This document shows, one piece after another, positions 36,235 through 44,102 of a DNA stretch of 64,000 bases; within the stretch, counting starts at the first letter, position 1; every line of letters starts with the position of its first letter. Under the pieces are notes generated by a model that did no database searches, had not been told where the DNA came from, and saw only the letters and a program-made list of their open reading frames with translations. A program made the position numbers and the translations under genes. This DNA comes from Thioalkalivibrio sp. ALJ21 (GTDB taxonomy: Bacteria > Pseudomonadota > Gammaproteobacteria > Ectothiorhodospirales > Ectothiorhodospiraceae): the NCBI RefSeq assembly GCF_000378605.1, contig NZ_KB905157.1, positions 247,773-311,772 on the forward strand, in the 5' to 3' direction.

Positions 36235-38112
36235 TCACAGCTGGTACTGCACTTCAAGCTGGCCTTGCAGCTTGCGGGCCTGCCGGAAGGATTCCTTGAG
36301 GATGCGTCCCTCAAGGGTGCCGAGTTCCTCCGGCCGGATTCGGTTGTCGTCGTCGCGCCCTTCACGCAGCGCCTTTTGTTGCGCGCGCAGGCGCAGCATC
36401 TGCAGATAGCGCAGTGCGGCGTGATAGTCCCGCGCGTCGGATTCGCGCATCACCTCGGCGGTGACGGCCTGGTCGAGACGCTCGTGGGTGCGGGTGGCCG
36501 GCAGTTCGGCAGCCAGGGCGATCACGCGCGCCGCATCCACGAACGGGGTCAGCCCCTGCTTCTTGATGTCGATGCCGTCCGCTCCGCTCTTGATCTCGCC
36601 GAACAGCCCCAGTGGCGGGCGGAAGGCCTGCTGGTTGGCCGCCATCTGGCGGCGAAAGCGGCTGTTGTAGGCGGTCTTTTGCAGCAGCTGGGTGCGCAGG
36701 GCCTCGACCGGGCCGTGGTCGCCATCCACCGCGCGCAGGTCGAAGAAAATCGTGCTCTTGAGCAAGTGCTCGGGGGTGCCCTGCTCGATCCAGCGGGTAA
36801 AGCGCCGATCCCACTCGGGGCCGCTCAGACAGCACTCCGGATTGCCCGCCATGATGTTGCCGGGGCACAGCATGAAACCGCACTCGGCGAGTGCCTCGTT
36901 CACGGCCCGGGCATAGGGCAGCAGGCGCTCGCGGATCGCGTCCGCATCGCCGTCCTCGGTGTCGAACAGGATGCCGTTGTCCTGGTCCGTGACGAGCGCC
37001 TGTTCCTCGCGCGCCTGGGAGCCGAAGGCCAGCCAGGTGAAGTCGATCCCTTCGATTGCCTCGTAATGGGGGCGCAGCAGGGCCAGCACGCGGCGCGTGG
37101 CGTGTTCGTTCAGGCGCGTGATCAGGCGCAACACCTGATCCGCCTCGGCCCCCTGGCCGACCACTGCCTCGATCAGGCGCGGGACCTGGCGCAGCCGCTC
37201 GGCAATGGCCGCCACGCTGTCGGCGCGGCGGATCTCGCGCACCAGGCCGTCCAGGGTCAGGGGCTGGCTGGTCAGCAGGTCGCGTTCGCCGAGCACGCCG
37301 ACCAGCCGCCCGTCGCGCACCACGCACAGGTGCGTCATCCCGTGTTCGGTCATCGCCTCGATGCCCTCGAAGCCCGGCGCGCTTTCCTCCAGTGCAACCG
37401 GGCCGGGCGTCATCACCGAGTCCAGCGGGGTGTCGAGGCCGACATCCTTCAGGGCGACCCGTGCCAGCAGGTCCCGCAGGGTGAAGATGCCCACCGGACG
37501 CTGTTCGGCGTCCACCGCGACCACGGAGCCCACGCGCTCGTCGCGCATGGTGGTCAGCACCTCGCGCAGGTGTGTGTCCGGGCGGCAGGTCACCGGGCTG
37601 CGGGCGATGCGCAGTGCGAGCGGGGTATTGAGCTGCCCGGCTGCGCCGCCTTCACGGCTGGACAGGGTGTCCAGGCCCTGTTGCAGGCGGTCCAGCAGAT
37701 TGGCCAGTCGTCGCGTGCAGAAGTCATTGAAGACGCGGGAGCGGGTGCGCAGCCGGTCGAAGTCCTCCAGGTCCAGCTCCAGGCATACCGTATCTTCGGC
37801 GGCTCGGTGTACCGTATGGACGGCGCGGCGACCGAGCAGGGCGCCAATCGGGAAACACTCGCCGGGGATCAGTTCCCAGGCCTTTCCCGAGAGTTGCTCG
37901 TCTTCGCTGGGGGTCTCGCCACGGATGCGGCCCTGACGGATGATGTGAAAGCGGCGTGCCGGGCCGGCATCGGGATCGGTGATTCGGGCCCCGCGCTCGT
38001 AGAAGCGGTTCTCCAGGCGCGGCAGCAGGAATTCCAGCGCGTCGGGTTCGAGCTGATCGAACGGGGCGTGGGCGCTGAGGAACTCGCGGGTGCTGTCGAG
38101 CGCATCGGTCAT
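36235..38112 (-). CDS. DUF294 signalling protein: cNMP-like, CBS pair, nucleotidyltransferase (B)
   Basis: A 625-residue paralogue of the protein encoded at 32055-33902 with the same domain order: cNMP-binding-like (about 10-140), CBS pair (about 165-290), nucleotidyltransferase (GSQAREEQALVTDQDNG, about 365-381) and DUF294 C-terminal domain. Motifs for nucleotidyl transfer are intact (G-S, R-x-E-Q, D-Q-D). The two copies have diverged strongly, so they probably respond to different signals. It is 55 bp before the symporter small-subunit gene and divergent from a Crp/Fnr regulator. Confidence 0.88.
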   Translation of the reverse strand: MTDALDSTREFLSAHAPFDQLEPDALEFLLPRLENRFYERGARITDPDAGPARRFHIIRQGRIRGETPSEDEQLSGKAWELIPGECFPIGALLGRRAVHTVHRAAEDTVCLELDLEDFDRLRTRSRVFNDFCTRRLANLLDRLQQGLDTLSSREGGAAGQLNTPLALRIARSPVTCRPDTHLREVLTTMRDERVGSVVAVDAEQRPVGIFTLRDLLARVALKDVGLDTPLDSVMTPGPVALEESAPGFEGIEAMTEHGMTHLCVVRDGRLVGVLGERDLLTSQPLTLDGLVREIRRADSVAAIAERLRQVPRLIEAVVGQGAEADQVLRLITRLNEHATRRVLALLRPHYEAIEGIDFTWLAFGSQAREEQALVTDQDNGILFDTEDGDADAIRERLLPYARAVNEALAECGFMLCPGNIMAGNPECCLSGPEWDRRFTRWIEQGTPEHLLKSTIFFDLRAVDGDHGPVEALRTQLLQKTAYNSRFRRQMAANQQAFRPPLGLFGEIKSGADGIDIKKQGLTPFVDAARVIALAAELPATRTHERLDQAVTAEVMRESDARDYHAALRYLQMLRLRAQQKALREGRDDDNRIRPEELGTLEGRILKESFRQARKLQGQLEVQYQL

Positions 38113-38232
38113 GGCGGTGGCGCATTCCCCTGGGTGAACGGGTTCACAGAATGGCCTTTAGGCTTGCAAAAAGTACGCCATGGAAGGACGGTATTGGGAA
38201 TCAGTCGTTTGGACGTACGACTTTCTTGTGAT

Positions 38233-38249
38233 TGTTACGTGAGGTAACA
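38233..38249. promoter_or_regulatory. Inverted repeat in the divergent control region
   Basis: TGTTAC-GTGAG-GTAACA, a perfect 6-bp inverted repeat with 5-bp spacer, between the DUF294 gene B and the Crp/Fnr gene. It lies 55 bp before the regulator's ATG and could be its own or another operator. Confidence 0.4.
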
Positions 38250-38303
38250 CGGGTGTTTCGTTGCGTGACATGATCGCTTTGTGCGAAGACAAAGGAGCCC
38301 GCG

Positions 38304-39056
38304 ATGCCCATATCGCAAGGTTGCATCCTCGAGCAGATTGACCAGTTTGCAGACCTCGTGCCCGAGGAGAAGGCGCTGTTGTTGCAGCTGGAGAAGGACC
38401 CGAAGCGTTACGCCGCCGAGACCTGCCTGTGTGCAGCTGGCGAGGAGGCCGAGCGTTTCTACACGCTACGCTCGGGCTGGGCCTGTGCGGTACGTGACCT
38501 GGCCGATGGGCGGCGACAGGTGCTGGATATCTTTTTGCCGGGGCAAATCCTGGGCTTGCGCGAGATGGGGTTCAACGAGGCTCGCTCGGACTTCGTCGCG
38601 CTGACCGACATCGAGGCCTGCCCGTTTCCCCGCGGCCAGCTGACCGAGGTGTTCGAGCAGGCCCCGCGCCTGGCTTCGCTGTTCTTTCTGATCCTGGCGC
38701 GCGAACAGTCGATGCTGGTGGAGCGCATCATCAACATCGGCCGCCGGCCTGCGGCCGAGCGCCTCGCGCATTTTCTGCTCGAGATGAAAGTGCGCCTGCA
38801 GCGTCCTTCGGAGGAGGTACGGCTCCCGATGAATCAGAGCGTGCTCGGGGATGCGCTGGGCATGTCCGCGGTGCATGTGAGCCGGTCGTTCAGCCAGTTG
38901 CGCAAGCGGGACCTCATTAGCACGGAAGACGGAGCCATCCGAATCAAGGATCTGGACGGACTGGTACGTTTCTCCGGATTCAACCAGGCCTATCTGGACT
39001 GTGAAGCCAACTGGGTAAAAAGCGCGGACCTCGTTTGCGCCGAGGAAGCCTCGTAA
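38304..39056 (+). CDS. Crp/Fnr-family transcriptional regulator
   Basis: A 250-residue regulator with an N-terminal cNMP-binding-like beta barrel (about 20-140) and a C-terminal winged helix (LPMNQSVLGDALGMSAVHVS, about 172-191). It lacks the N-terminal cysteine cluster of FNR, and the ligand-binding loop of CRP is not conserved, so its signal is unknown. AAAGGAG precedes ATG 38304. It is divergent from the acetate-symporter operon and a plausible regulator of it. Confidence 0.88.
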   Translation: MPISQGCILEQIDQFADLVPEEKALLLQLEKDPKRYAAETCLCAAGEEAERFYTLRSGWACAVRDLADGRRQVLDIFLPGQILGLREMGFNEARSDFVALTDIEACPFPRGQLTEVFEQAPRLASLFFLILAREQSMLVERIINIGRRPAAERLAHFLLEMKVRLQRPSEEVRLPMNQSVLGDALGMSAVHVSRSFSQLRKRDLISTEDGAIRIKDLDGLVRFSGFNQAYLDCEANWVKSADLVCAEEAS

Positions 39057-39057
39057 C

Positions 39058-39088
39058 GCAATCGCCCGGCGCAAGGCCGGGCGATTGC
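39058..39088. terminator. Bidirectional terminator hairpin
   Basis: A perfect 13-bp stem, GCAATCGCCCGGC / GCCGGGCGATTGC, loop GCAAG, between the convergent Crp/Fnr and DUF1328 genes. Confidence 0.65.
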
Positions 39089-39104
39089 AGTACCAGACAG
39101 ACGC

Positions 39105-39269
39105 TTATAGCGGGGGGCGTCGTCCCGTGATGAAGAAGATGACCGCCAGGATCAGGCCCACCACGAAAAGAATCCATGCAATATTGGTCGCTGCGCCCGC
39201 GATCCCGCTCAGGCCCAGCACGCCGGCTACGATTCCGACGATCAAGAACATCAGTGCCCATCCCAGCAT
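39105..39269 (-). CDS. DUF1328 (YtjA-like) small membrane protein
   Basis: A 54-residue inner-membrane protein with two helices: [18 protein letters not shown] and [17 protein letters not shown]. Sequence and length match the DUF1328 family, whose role is not known but which is often stress-induced. ATG 39269 is preceded by AAAGGAG. It is divergent from the CsbD gene; such small genes often cluster as a general stress set. Confidence 0.9.
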   Translation of the reverse strand: MLGWALMFLIVGIVAGVLGLSGIAGAATNIAWILFVVGLILAVIFFITGRRPPL

Positions 39270-39476
39270 CGTCCACTCCTTTATTGGTTGTAGTCGCGCC
39301 TGAAGTGTAGGGCATGGTCCGCGCTTTTGCGCGGTCCAGCGTCCGCAGGGTGTCTCGGTTCTCATTTTTCCCGTTTCCGGGGAGCTTTTTGCTCCAGGTT
39401 AATGCCATCGTTATCTGGCGTGTTCAGGCTTTAGCGCCCGCGTTATGGAGACGCATTCAATATAAAGGAACAACGT

Positions 39477-39692
39477 ATGAACGAAGATCAGATGCTGGGA
39501 CGCAGTGAACGCTTCAAGGCGCGGCTGAAACAGGAGTGGGGCCGCCTGACCGATGACGAGGTGGTTGAGGCCGAGGGCAATATGGACGAGTTGGCCGCGC
39601 GGGTTCGCGAGAAATACGGTGATAGCCAGGAAAAGATTGCCGCGAAGATCAACCAATTGATGGACGAGGTGCGTAATGAAGAAGATTCCTGA
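39477..39692 (+). CDS. CsbD-family stress protein
   Basis: A 71-residue hydrophilic helical protein of the CsbD family. It has the typical GRSERFKARLKQEWGRLTDDE start. AAAGGAA precedes the ATG. It overlaps the next gene by 17 bp in another frame, so the two are co-transcribed. CsbD proteins are general-stress proteins of unknown mechanism. Confidence 0.9.
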   Translation: MNEDQMLGRSERFKARLKQEWGRLTDDEVVEAEGNMDELAARVREKYGDSQEKIAAKINQLMDEVRNEEDS

Positions 39693-39981
39693 GACGCCTG
39701 GCGTTCGTTGGGTGGCGATGGCCCTGGCCGCGGCCGGCCTGTTGTTTTTGTCGGCCTGTTCCGATTCGGATACGGCGGATGAAGCCGGTGACGCGTTCGA
39801 AGAAACGGTAGAAGACGCCGTGGATGCCGTTGAAGAATCGGGTGATGAGGCGCGCGGCTGGATCGAAGATCAGCGCGAGGACGAAGACGAAATCCAGCGC
39901 GAGGAAGAAGAAAACGAGGAGCAGTACGAAGACGACTATTATGACGAACACCGGGACGGAAACCCGATTCGTTTCGATTAG
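39676..39981 (+). CDS. Acidic lipoprotein
   Basis: A 101-residue protein with a lipoprotein signal peptide: hydrophobic residues 12-26, lipobox LSAC with the lipidated C28. The mature part is extremely acidic (long runs of D and E, about residues 30-95) and probably unstructured or calcium-binding. S29 follows the cysteine, so outer-membrane sorting is likely. It overlaps csbD. No family recognised. Confidence 0.8.
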   Translation: MKKIPETPGVRWVAMALAAAGLLFLSACSDSDTADEAGDAFEETVEDAVDAVEESGDEARGWIEDQREDEDEIQREEEENEEQYEDDYYDEHRDGNPIRFD

Positions 39982-40001
39982 TCAGTAGCCGTTTGAACCA
40001 G

Positions 40002-40062
40002 AAGGCTGGGGCGCGGGTGGCCACGAGCGGGTGGTCATCCGCGCCCCAGCCTTTTTGTTTTT
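40002..40062 (+). terminator. Strong intrinsic terminator after the lipoprotein gene
   Basis: AAGGCTGGGGCGCGG pairs with CCGCGCCCCAGCCTT across a 30-nt loop and is followed by a T-rich run ending TTTTTGTTTTT. Confidence 0.9.
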
Positions 40063-40096
40063 ATGGATCGTTTGAGATTGATCCCTGGCTTCCTCC

Positions 40097-40384
40097 TTAA
40101 GGAGACGCTGATTTAATCGCACGTCCGCGTTGGTGCCCCCTGTTCTCCGAGACAAGGCGCGTCGCGCAGCAGGTAGTGGTTCTACCTGCAAGCGGCGCAA
40201 CGCAGGATCGGGGAACAGGGGGCACCAACCCCACAAGCCATTAAAAGCAGGGGCTCGGCCGCTTTTGCGCGCGCACGGCGTTGCGGTTCCCTTGTGCAGA
40301 ATGACTGCACGGCAGTAACCGCGCCTTGTTCGCACGCAAAAGCGACTCGAGCGCGGACGTGCGATTAAATCAGCGTCTCCTTAA
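40097..40384. mobile_element. MITE-like element with 33-bp perfect terminal inverted repeats
   Basis: The ends 40097-40129 and 40352-40384 are perfect 33-bp inverted repeats starting TTAAGGAGACGCTGATTTAA; the outer TTAA could be a 4-bp target duplication. Inside are nested inverted repeats: a perfect 16-bp pair (TTGGTGCCCCCTGTTC at 40130-40145 and its complement at 40213-40228), a 7-bp CAGGTAG/CTACCTG stem between them, and a near-perfect 16-bp pair around 40257-40272 and 40331-40346. There is no credible gene within, so it would need a transposase from elsewhere. Confidence 0.85.
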
Positions 40385-40412
40385 CCTGAGTCAAAGTGGG
40401 TGTGCGCTCGGT

Positions 40413-40472
40413 CAATGATTGATGCCCGGGTCATGCAGACATCCTTGTAAGTATGAATCGGTTCAATCATTG
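40413..40472. promoter_or_regulatory. Spaced 10-bp inverted repeat before the barrel gene
   Basis: CAATGATTGA (40413-40422) and TCAATCATTG (40463-40472) are perfect inverted copies 40 bp apart in the region upstream of the outer-membrane protein gene. Possibly an operator; nothing else marks a promoter clearly. Confidence 0.3.
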
Positions 40473-40561
40473 CGCCTTCCGTGTGGCCTGGATTGAATCA
40501 AGAATCCTCTCCGTTGTTTTGCCGTCCTCAAGCACGATTAGCAAATGATAAGGAGAGGAAA

Positions 40562-41194
40562 ATGAAACGTTATCTGGCTGCCGGGGTTGCAGTATCGGCG
40601 CTCGTCCTGTTTGGTTCCCAGAGTGCGCTGGCACAGCAGGATCGCGATCGCACGACCCAGGAGCGTGACCGCACCACGGGCGTGTATATGGGTCTGGGGA
40701 CGGGTTTTAGCTCGTTGAAGAACGACAGCGACGAGGTCGCGGATTTCATCGGGTCCGGGACGTCGGACTACAGCATCGACGACGATGACAACGTCTGGCG
40801 CGGCTTTGTCGGTTACAACTTCAATCGCTATCTCGCAGTCGAGGGCTTCTATACCGATCTGGGCGAGGTGACTTTGCGCGGGGACGAGGACGGCGCGCAT
40901 TCGAGTGTCCGCTCGACGGCCTACGGTGCCAGTGTGCTCGGCAAGTTGCCGATCGGCCCCTATGTGGAGGCTTTCGCGAAGGTCGGTGCGGCCAAGTGGG
41001 ATGCGGACGTGCGCGGTAACCTGGGAGACGAGGGCCGTACGCTGCGCAGTCAGGACGGTTTCGATCCGGTCTATGGTGTCGGGATGCAGGTCAATCTGAA
41101 CGCGTTCATGATCCGCGCGGAATACGAACGCTATGACTTCGACAGCGACTACAAGATGGACGCCTTCACCGCGTCGCTGGGCTGGCGCTTCTAG
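40562..41194 (+). CDS. Outer-membrane beta-barrel protein (OmpW/OmpA-like)
   Basis: A 210-residue protein with a signal peptide (about 1-24, ending ALA) and alternating polar/aromatic strands typical of an eight-stranded barrel, ending in the C-terminal phenylalanine motif LGWRF. A short QDRDRTTQERDRTTG stretch, a near-tandem repeat, follows the signal peptide. AAGGAGAGG precedes ATG 40562. The strands around RGFVGYNFNRYLAVEGFYTDLGE match OMP_b-brl-type porin-like domains. Role unknown. Confidence 0.85.
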   Translation: MKRYLAAGVAVSALVLFGSQSALAQQDRDRTTQERDRTTGVYMGLGTGFSSLKNDSDEVADFIGSGTSDYSIDDDDNVWRGFVGYNFNRYLAVEGFYTDLGEVTLRGDEDGAHSSVRSTAYGASVLGKLPIGPYVEAFAKVGAAKWDADVRGNLGDEGRTLRSQDGFDPVYGVGMQVNLNAFMIRAEYERYDFDSDYKMDAFTASLGWRF

Positions 41195-41290
41195 ACAAGT
41201 GCAGGCCGCCACAGATGCCTGACGGGTATCGGCGATCGAGCAGGTCCGCTCTGCCGGATTCGTTTCGCCATTACCTTGGGCAACACAGGC

Positions 41291-41326
41291 ACGCCGCCCC
41301 GGCGCTTTGCACAGGGGCGGCGTTTT
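41291..41326 (+). terminator. Intrinsic terminator after the barrel gene
   Basis: ACGCCGCCCC (41291-41300) pairs with GGGGCGGCGT (41314-41323), followed by TTT. It sits between the barrel gene and the convergent reductase gene. Confidence 0.75.
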
Positions 41327-41348
41327 GCCGTTTGCGACCCGCCGCCTG

Positions 41349-42749
41349 TTAAGCGGCCTTGGCCTTGGCCAGGCCCTGCTGGCGGCCCGGGCGGGCCTCC
41401 TTGAGGGTTACCAGCTCCTCGGCGCTGGTCGGATGCAGCGGAATGGTCAGGTCCAGGTTGCGCTTGGTGGCGCCCATGCGCACGGCCACGGCAAAGCCCT
41501 GCAGCATCTCGTCCACATGGGCTCCGATCATGTGGATGCCGACGACCTTTTCATCCTCTTCGGCGCAGACCAGCTTCATCGCGACGGGAGGCACCTCGCC
41601 CTTGGCGAAGGCGCGGTCCAGACCGCCGAACTGGGTCTCGTAGATGCGCACTGATTCCCCGAAGCGCTCTACGGCCTGCGGTTCGGTCAGCCCGACCATG
41701 CCGGCGGTCGGGTGGGTGAAGGTGACCGTCGGGATCTGGTCATAGTCCACGGGCACGGGGTTCGTCTCCGGGGCATACCAGTGATCTGCCAGTCGGCGAC
41801 CGGCCGCGATCGCAACCGGAGTCAGCGGACCCTTGCCAATGATGTCGCCCAGGGCATAGATGCCGTCGACGCTGGTCGCTTGCCATGCGTTCACCGGGAC
41901 GGTGCCGTCACGGGCGATCTCGACGCCGGCGTCTTCCAGCCCCATGTCAGCGGTGGCGGGTTTGCGGCCAACGGCCCATAGCACTTTCTCGTACGGGCCC
42001 AGTTCCTGGCCGCCCTCGAGTTGGACGGTCACGGCGCCGGGCTTGCCGCCCAGACCGGCGACCTTCACGCCCAGATGGCGGTCGATGCCCTGGTGCTCCA
42101 TGTGCTGGTCCAGTGCCTGCGAGACCATCGGGTCGAACATCTCCAGCACGCGGTCCTCCATCGCGACCACGTCGGTTTTTACGCCCAGGGAGCGCAGCAT
42201 GCCGGCCATCTCCAGGCCAATGTAGCCGGCGCCGATTACGGCGATGGACTGCGGCAGCTCCGTCCATTCGAAGAAGTCGTCGGAGGTTGCGCCCAGTTCG
42301 GCACCCTCCAGCGGCGGCACGATCGGGGCGCCGCCCATCGCCAGCACGATGCGTTCGGCGGTGTATTCGGTGCCGCTGTCGCTGATCACCTGGTTTTTGC
42401 CGGTCAGGCGAGCGCGCTCAGGGATGTGGGTTACGCCCAGCTTCTCCAGGTGCCCGGCCCAGAACTGGTTCAGGTTCTTCAGCATCGCCTGGCGCTGGTT
42501 GGCCAGATCGGCGTAACGGATGCCCTTGATCTCGACATCGACGCCGAACTCGTGCGCCTGGCGTGCCTGCGCGACATGCTCGGCGGCATACCAGGTGAGC
42601 TTTTTTGGTACACAGCCTTCGTTCACGCAGGTACCGCCGAGCGGTTTCGGGTCGAACACGGCGACGCGGGCGCCGTGCGGCGCGGCACGCTCGGCCACTG
42701 CCAGGCCGCCACTGCCGCCGCCGATCACGATGATGTCGTAGTGTTCCAT
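41349..42749 (-). CDS. gor: Glutathione (or glutathione amide) disulfide reductase
   Basis: A 466-residue FAD/NADPH disulfide reductase. It has the FAD motif GGGSGGLAVAERAA, the redox pair in GGTCVNEGCVPKK, the NADPH-binding GAGYIGLEMAG and the C-terminal catalytic HPTSAEE. ATG 42749 is preceded by AAGGAA. The gene upstream encodes a Prx/Grx hybrid peroxidase, the same pairing as the glutathione-amide genes of Chromatium, so the natural substrate could be glutathione amide rather than glutathione. Sequence alone does not decide this. Confidence 0.92.
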   Translation of the reverse strand: MEHYDIIVIGGGSGGLAVAERAAPHGARVAVFDPKPLGGTCVNEGCVPKKLTWYAAEHVAQARQAHEFGVDVEIKGIRYADLANQRQAMLKNLNQFWAGHLEKLGVTHIPERARLTGKNQVISDSGTEYTAERIVLAMGGAPIVPPLEGAELGATSDDFFEWTELPQSIAVIGAGYIGLEMAGMLRSLGVKTDVVAMEDRVLEMFDPMVSQALDQHMEHQGIDRHLGVKVAGLGGKPGAVTVQLEGGQELGPYEKVLWAVGRKPATADMGLEDAGVEIARDGTVPVNAWQATSVDGIYALGDIIGKGPLTPVAIAAGRRLADHWYAPETNPVPVDYDQIPTVTFTHPTAGMVGLTEPQAVERFGESVRIYETQFGGLDRAFAKGEVPPVAMKLVCAEEDEKVVGIHMIGAHVDEMLQGFAVAVRMGATKRNLDLTIPLHPTSAEELVTLKEARPGRQQGLAKAKAA

Positions 42750-42816
42750 TTCGATTCCTTGAAGGGTTCGGTGTAAGTTTCGCACACGACCGTACGGGTG
42801 ACGGTCATCAGGGGTT

Positions 42817-42866
42817 GCCATCCGCATCCGGACATCCGGGCAGGGTGGTGTCCGGATGCGGATGGC
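42817..42866. repeat. 18-bp intercistronic inverted repeat
   Basis: The arms 42817-42834 (GCCATCCGCATCCGGACA) and 42849-42866 are perfect inverted copies. A second hairpin, GCCACCC/GGGTGGC, follows at 42865-42885. They lie between the peroxidase gene and the reductase gene and could reduce read-through. Confidence 0.65.
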
Positions 42867-42929
42867 CACCCATAGTTCGGGTGGCCGCCCGGGACGGGCA
42901 CAACCCCGCCCCGGGTACGCCGACGGGGC

Positions 42930-43679
42930 TTATGCCGCCTTTTTCTCGCGGGAGATCCACTCCTGCAGGTCCTCCGAGCCGCCGATGCGGTGGCCGCCGA
43001 CAAATACCTGCGGGACGGTCATCGCGCCGGTGGCGGCGCGCAGGCTGCGCAGGCTGGCATCGCGGCCCAGCACGATCTCCTCGTAGTCGAGACCGGCGTT
43101 CTCCAGCATCTCCTTTGCGCTGGCGCAGTACGGGCAGCCCGGCTTGGTGAAGACGACGACGTCTTCAGGGCAGGCCGCATCCGGCGCGACGTGGGCGAGC
43201 ATGGTGTCGGCGTCGGAGACCACGAAGGGGTCGCCCGGCTCGTCCGGTTCGATGAACTGCTTCTCGATCACGCCGTCGCGCACCAGCATGGAATAGCGCC
43301 AGGAGCGGTGGCCGAAGCCGAGGTCGCTCTTGTCGACCAGCATGCCCATCTGTTCGGTGAACTCGCCATTGCCATCGGCGATGAAGGTTACGCGGTCGGC
43401 CTGCTGGTCGGCCTGCCAGGCCTCCATTACGAAGCCGTCATTGACCGAGATGCAGACGATCTCGTCGATGCCATGCTTCTTGAACACCGGCGCCAGCTCG
43501 TTGTAGCGCGGCACATGGGCCGAGGAGCAGGTCGGGGTGAACGCGCCCGGCAGGGCAAAGACGATTACGTTGCGGCCCTTGAACAGGTCTTCCGAACGCA
43601 CATCGTTCCAGTCGTTGTCCTTGCGGCAGCGGAAGGTCACTTCCGGTACGCGCTGGCCTTCGCGATTTTCGAGTTCCAT
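42930..43679 (-). CDS. Hybrid peroxiredoxin-glutaredoxin peroxidase
   Basis: A 249-residue fusion. The N-terminal Prx5-type domain has the peroxidatic C51 in [14 protein letters not shown]. The C-terminal glutaredoxin (about 172-249) has the CPYC redox pair C182 and C185 and [14 protein letters not shown]. It reduces hydrogen peroxide and organic peroxides with glutathione or glutathione amide, which the reductase gene downstream would regenerate. An OxyR-like site lies about 125 bp upstream. Confidence 0.95.
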   Translation of the reverse strand: MELENREGQRVPEVTFRCRKDNDWNDVRSEDLFKGRNVIVFALPGAFTPTCSSAHVPRYNELAPVFKKHGIDEIVCISVNDGFVMEAWQADQQADRVTFIADGNGEFTEQMGMLVDKSDLGFGHRSWRYSMLVRDGVIEKQFIEPDEPGDPFVVSDADTMLAHVAPDAACPEDVVVFTKPGCPYCASAKEMLENAGLDYEEIVLGRDASLRSLRAATGAMTVPQVFVGGHRIGGSEDLQEWISREKKAA

Positions 43680-43802
43680 TTAGTGTTCTCCTATTAATTG
43701 GCGTTTGCTTGTCAGGGATGAAGATTTCTATTCGGCCGGGGTAGTTCCCGACTACGGGTCCCAAGGTACGGGCAGGCCGGCGATTGATCCAGTTTTATAT
43801 TC

Positions 43803-43828
43803 CTATTGTGTTATTAGCTTCTAGCTAT
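43803..43828 (-). promoter_or_regulatory. OxyR-like site upstream of Prx/Grx
   Basis: CTAT (43803), TTAG (43814) and CTAT (43825) are spaced exactly 11 bp apart. This fits three of the four tetrads of the OxyR pattern ATAG-N7-CTAT-N7-ATAG-N7-CTAT with one mismatch in twelve bases. The gene it faces encodes a peroxidase. Confidence 0.45.
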
Positions 43829-43910
43829 TGTGTATGCTTGACGTCACCCGGCCAAACACGGAAGCTTGCCAACCCGATTCGAGTTCGCCTCGATTCGAGG
43901 ACCGCGTTAT

Positions 43911-44025
<115 letters not shown>

Positions 44026-44102
44026 CTTTTCCCTGCGGCCCCGATTCCTGCGGTGATGGCCCCGCACGCGGGCCCGCGGAAGACTGCACTGACGGGGGAG
44101 GC

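Noticed and set aside
39982..40335. Open frames inside the 40-kb MITE-like element
   Set aside because: They are made of the inverted repeats, have no ribosome site and match no family.
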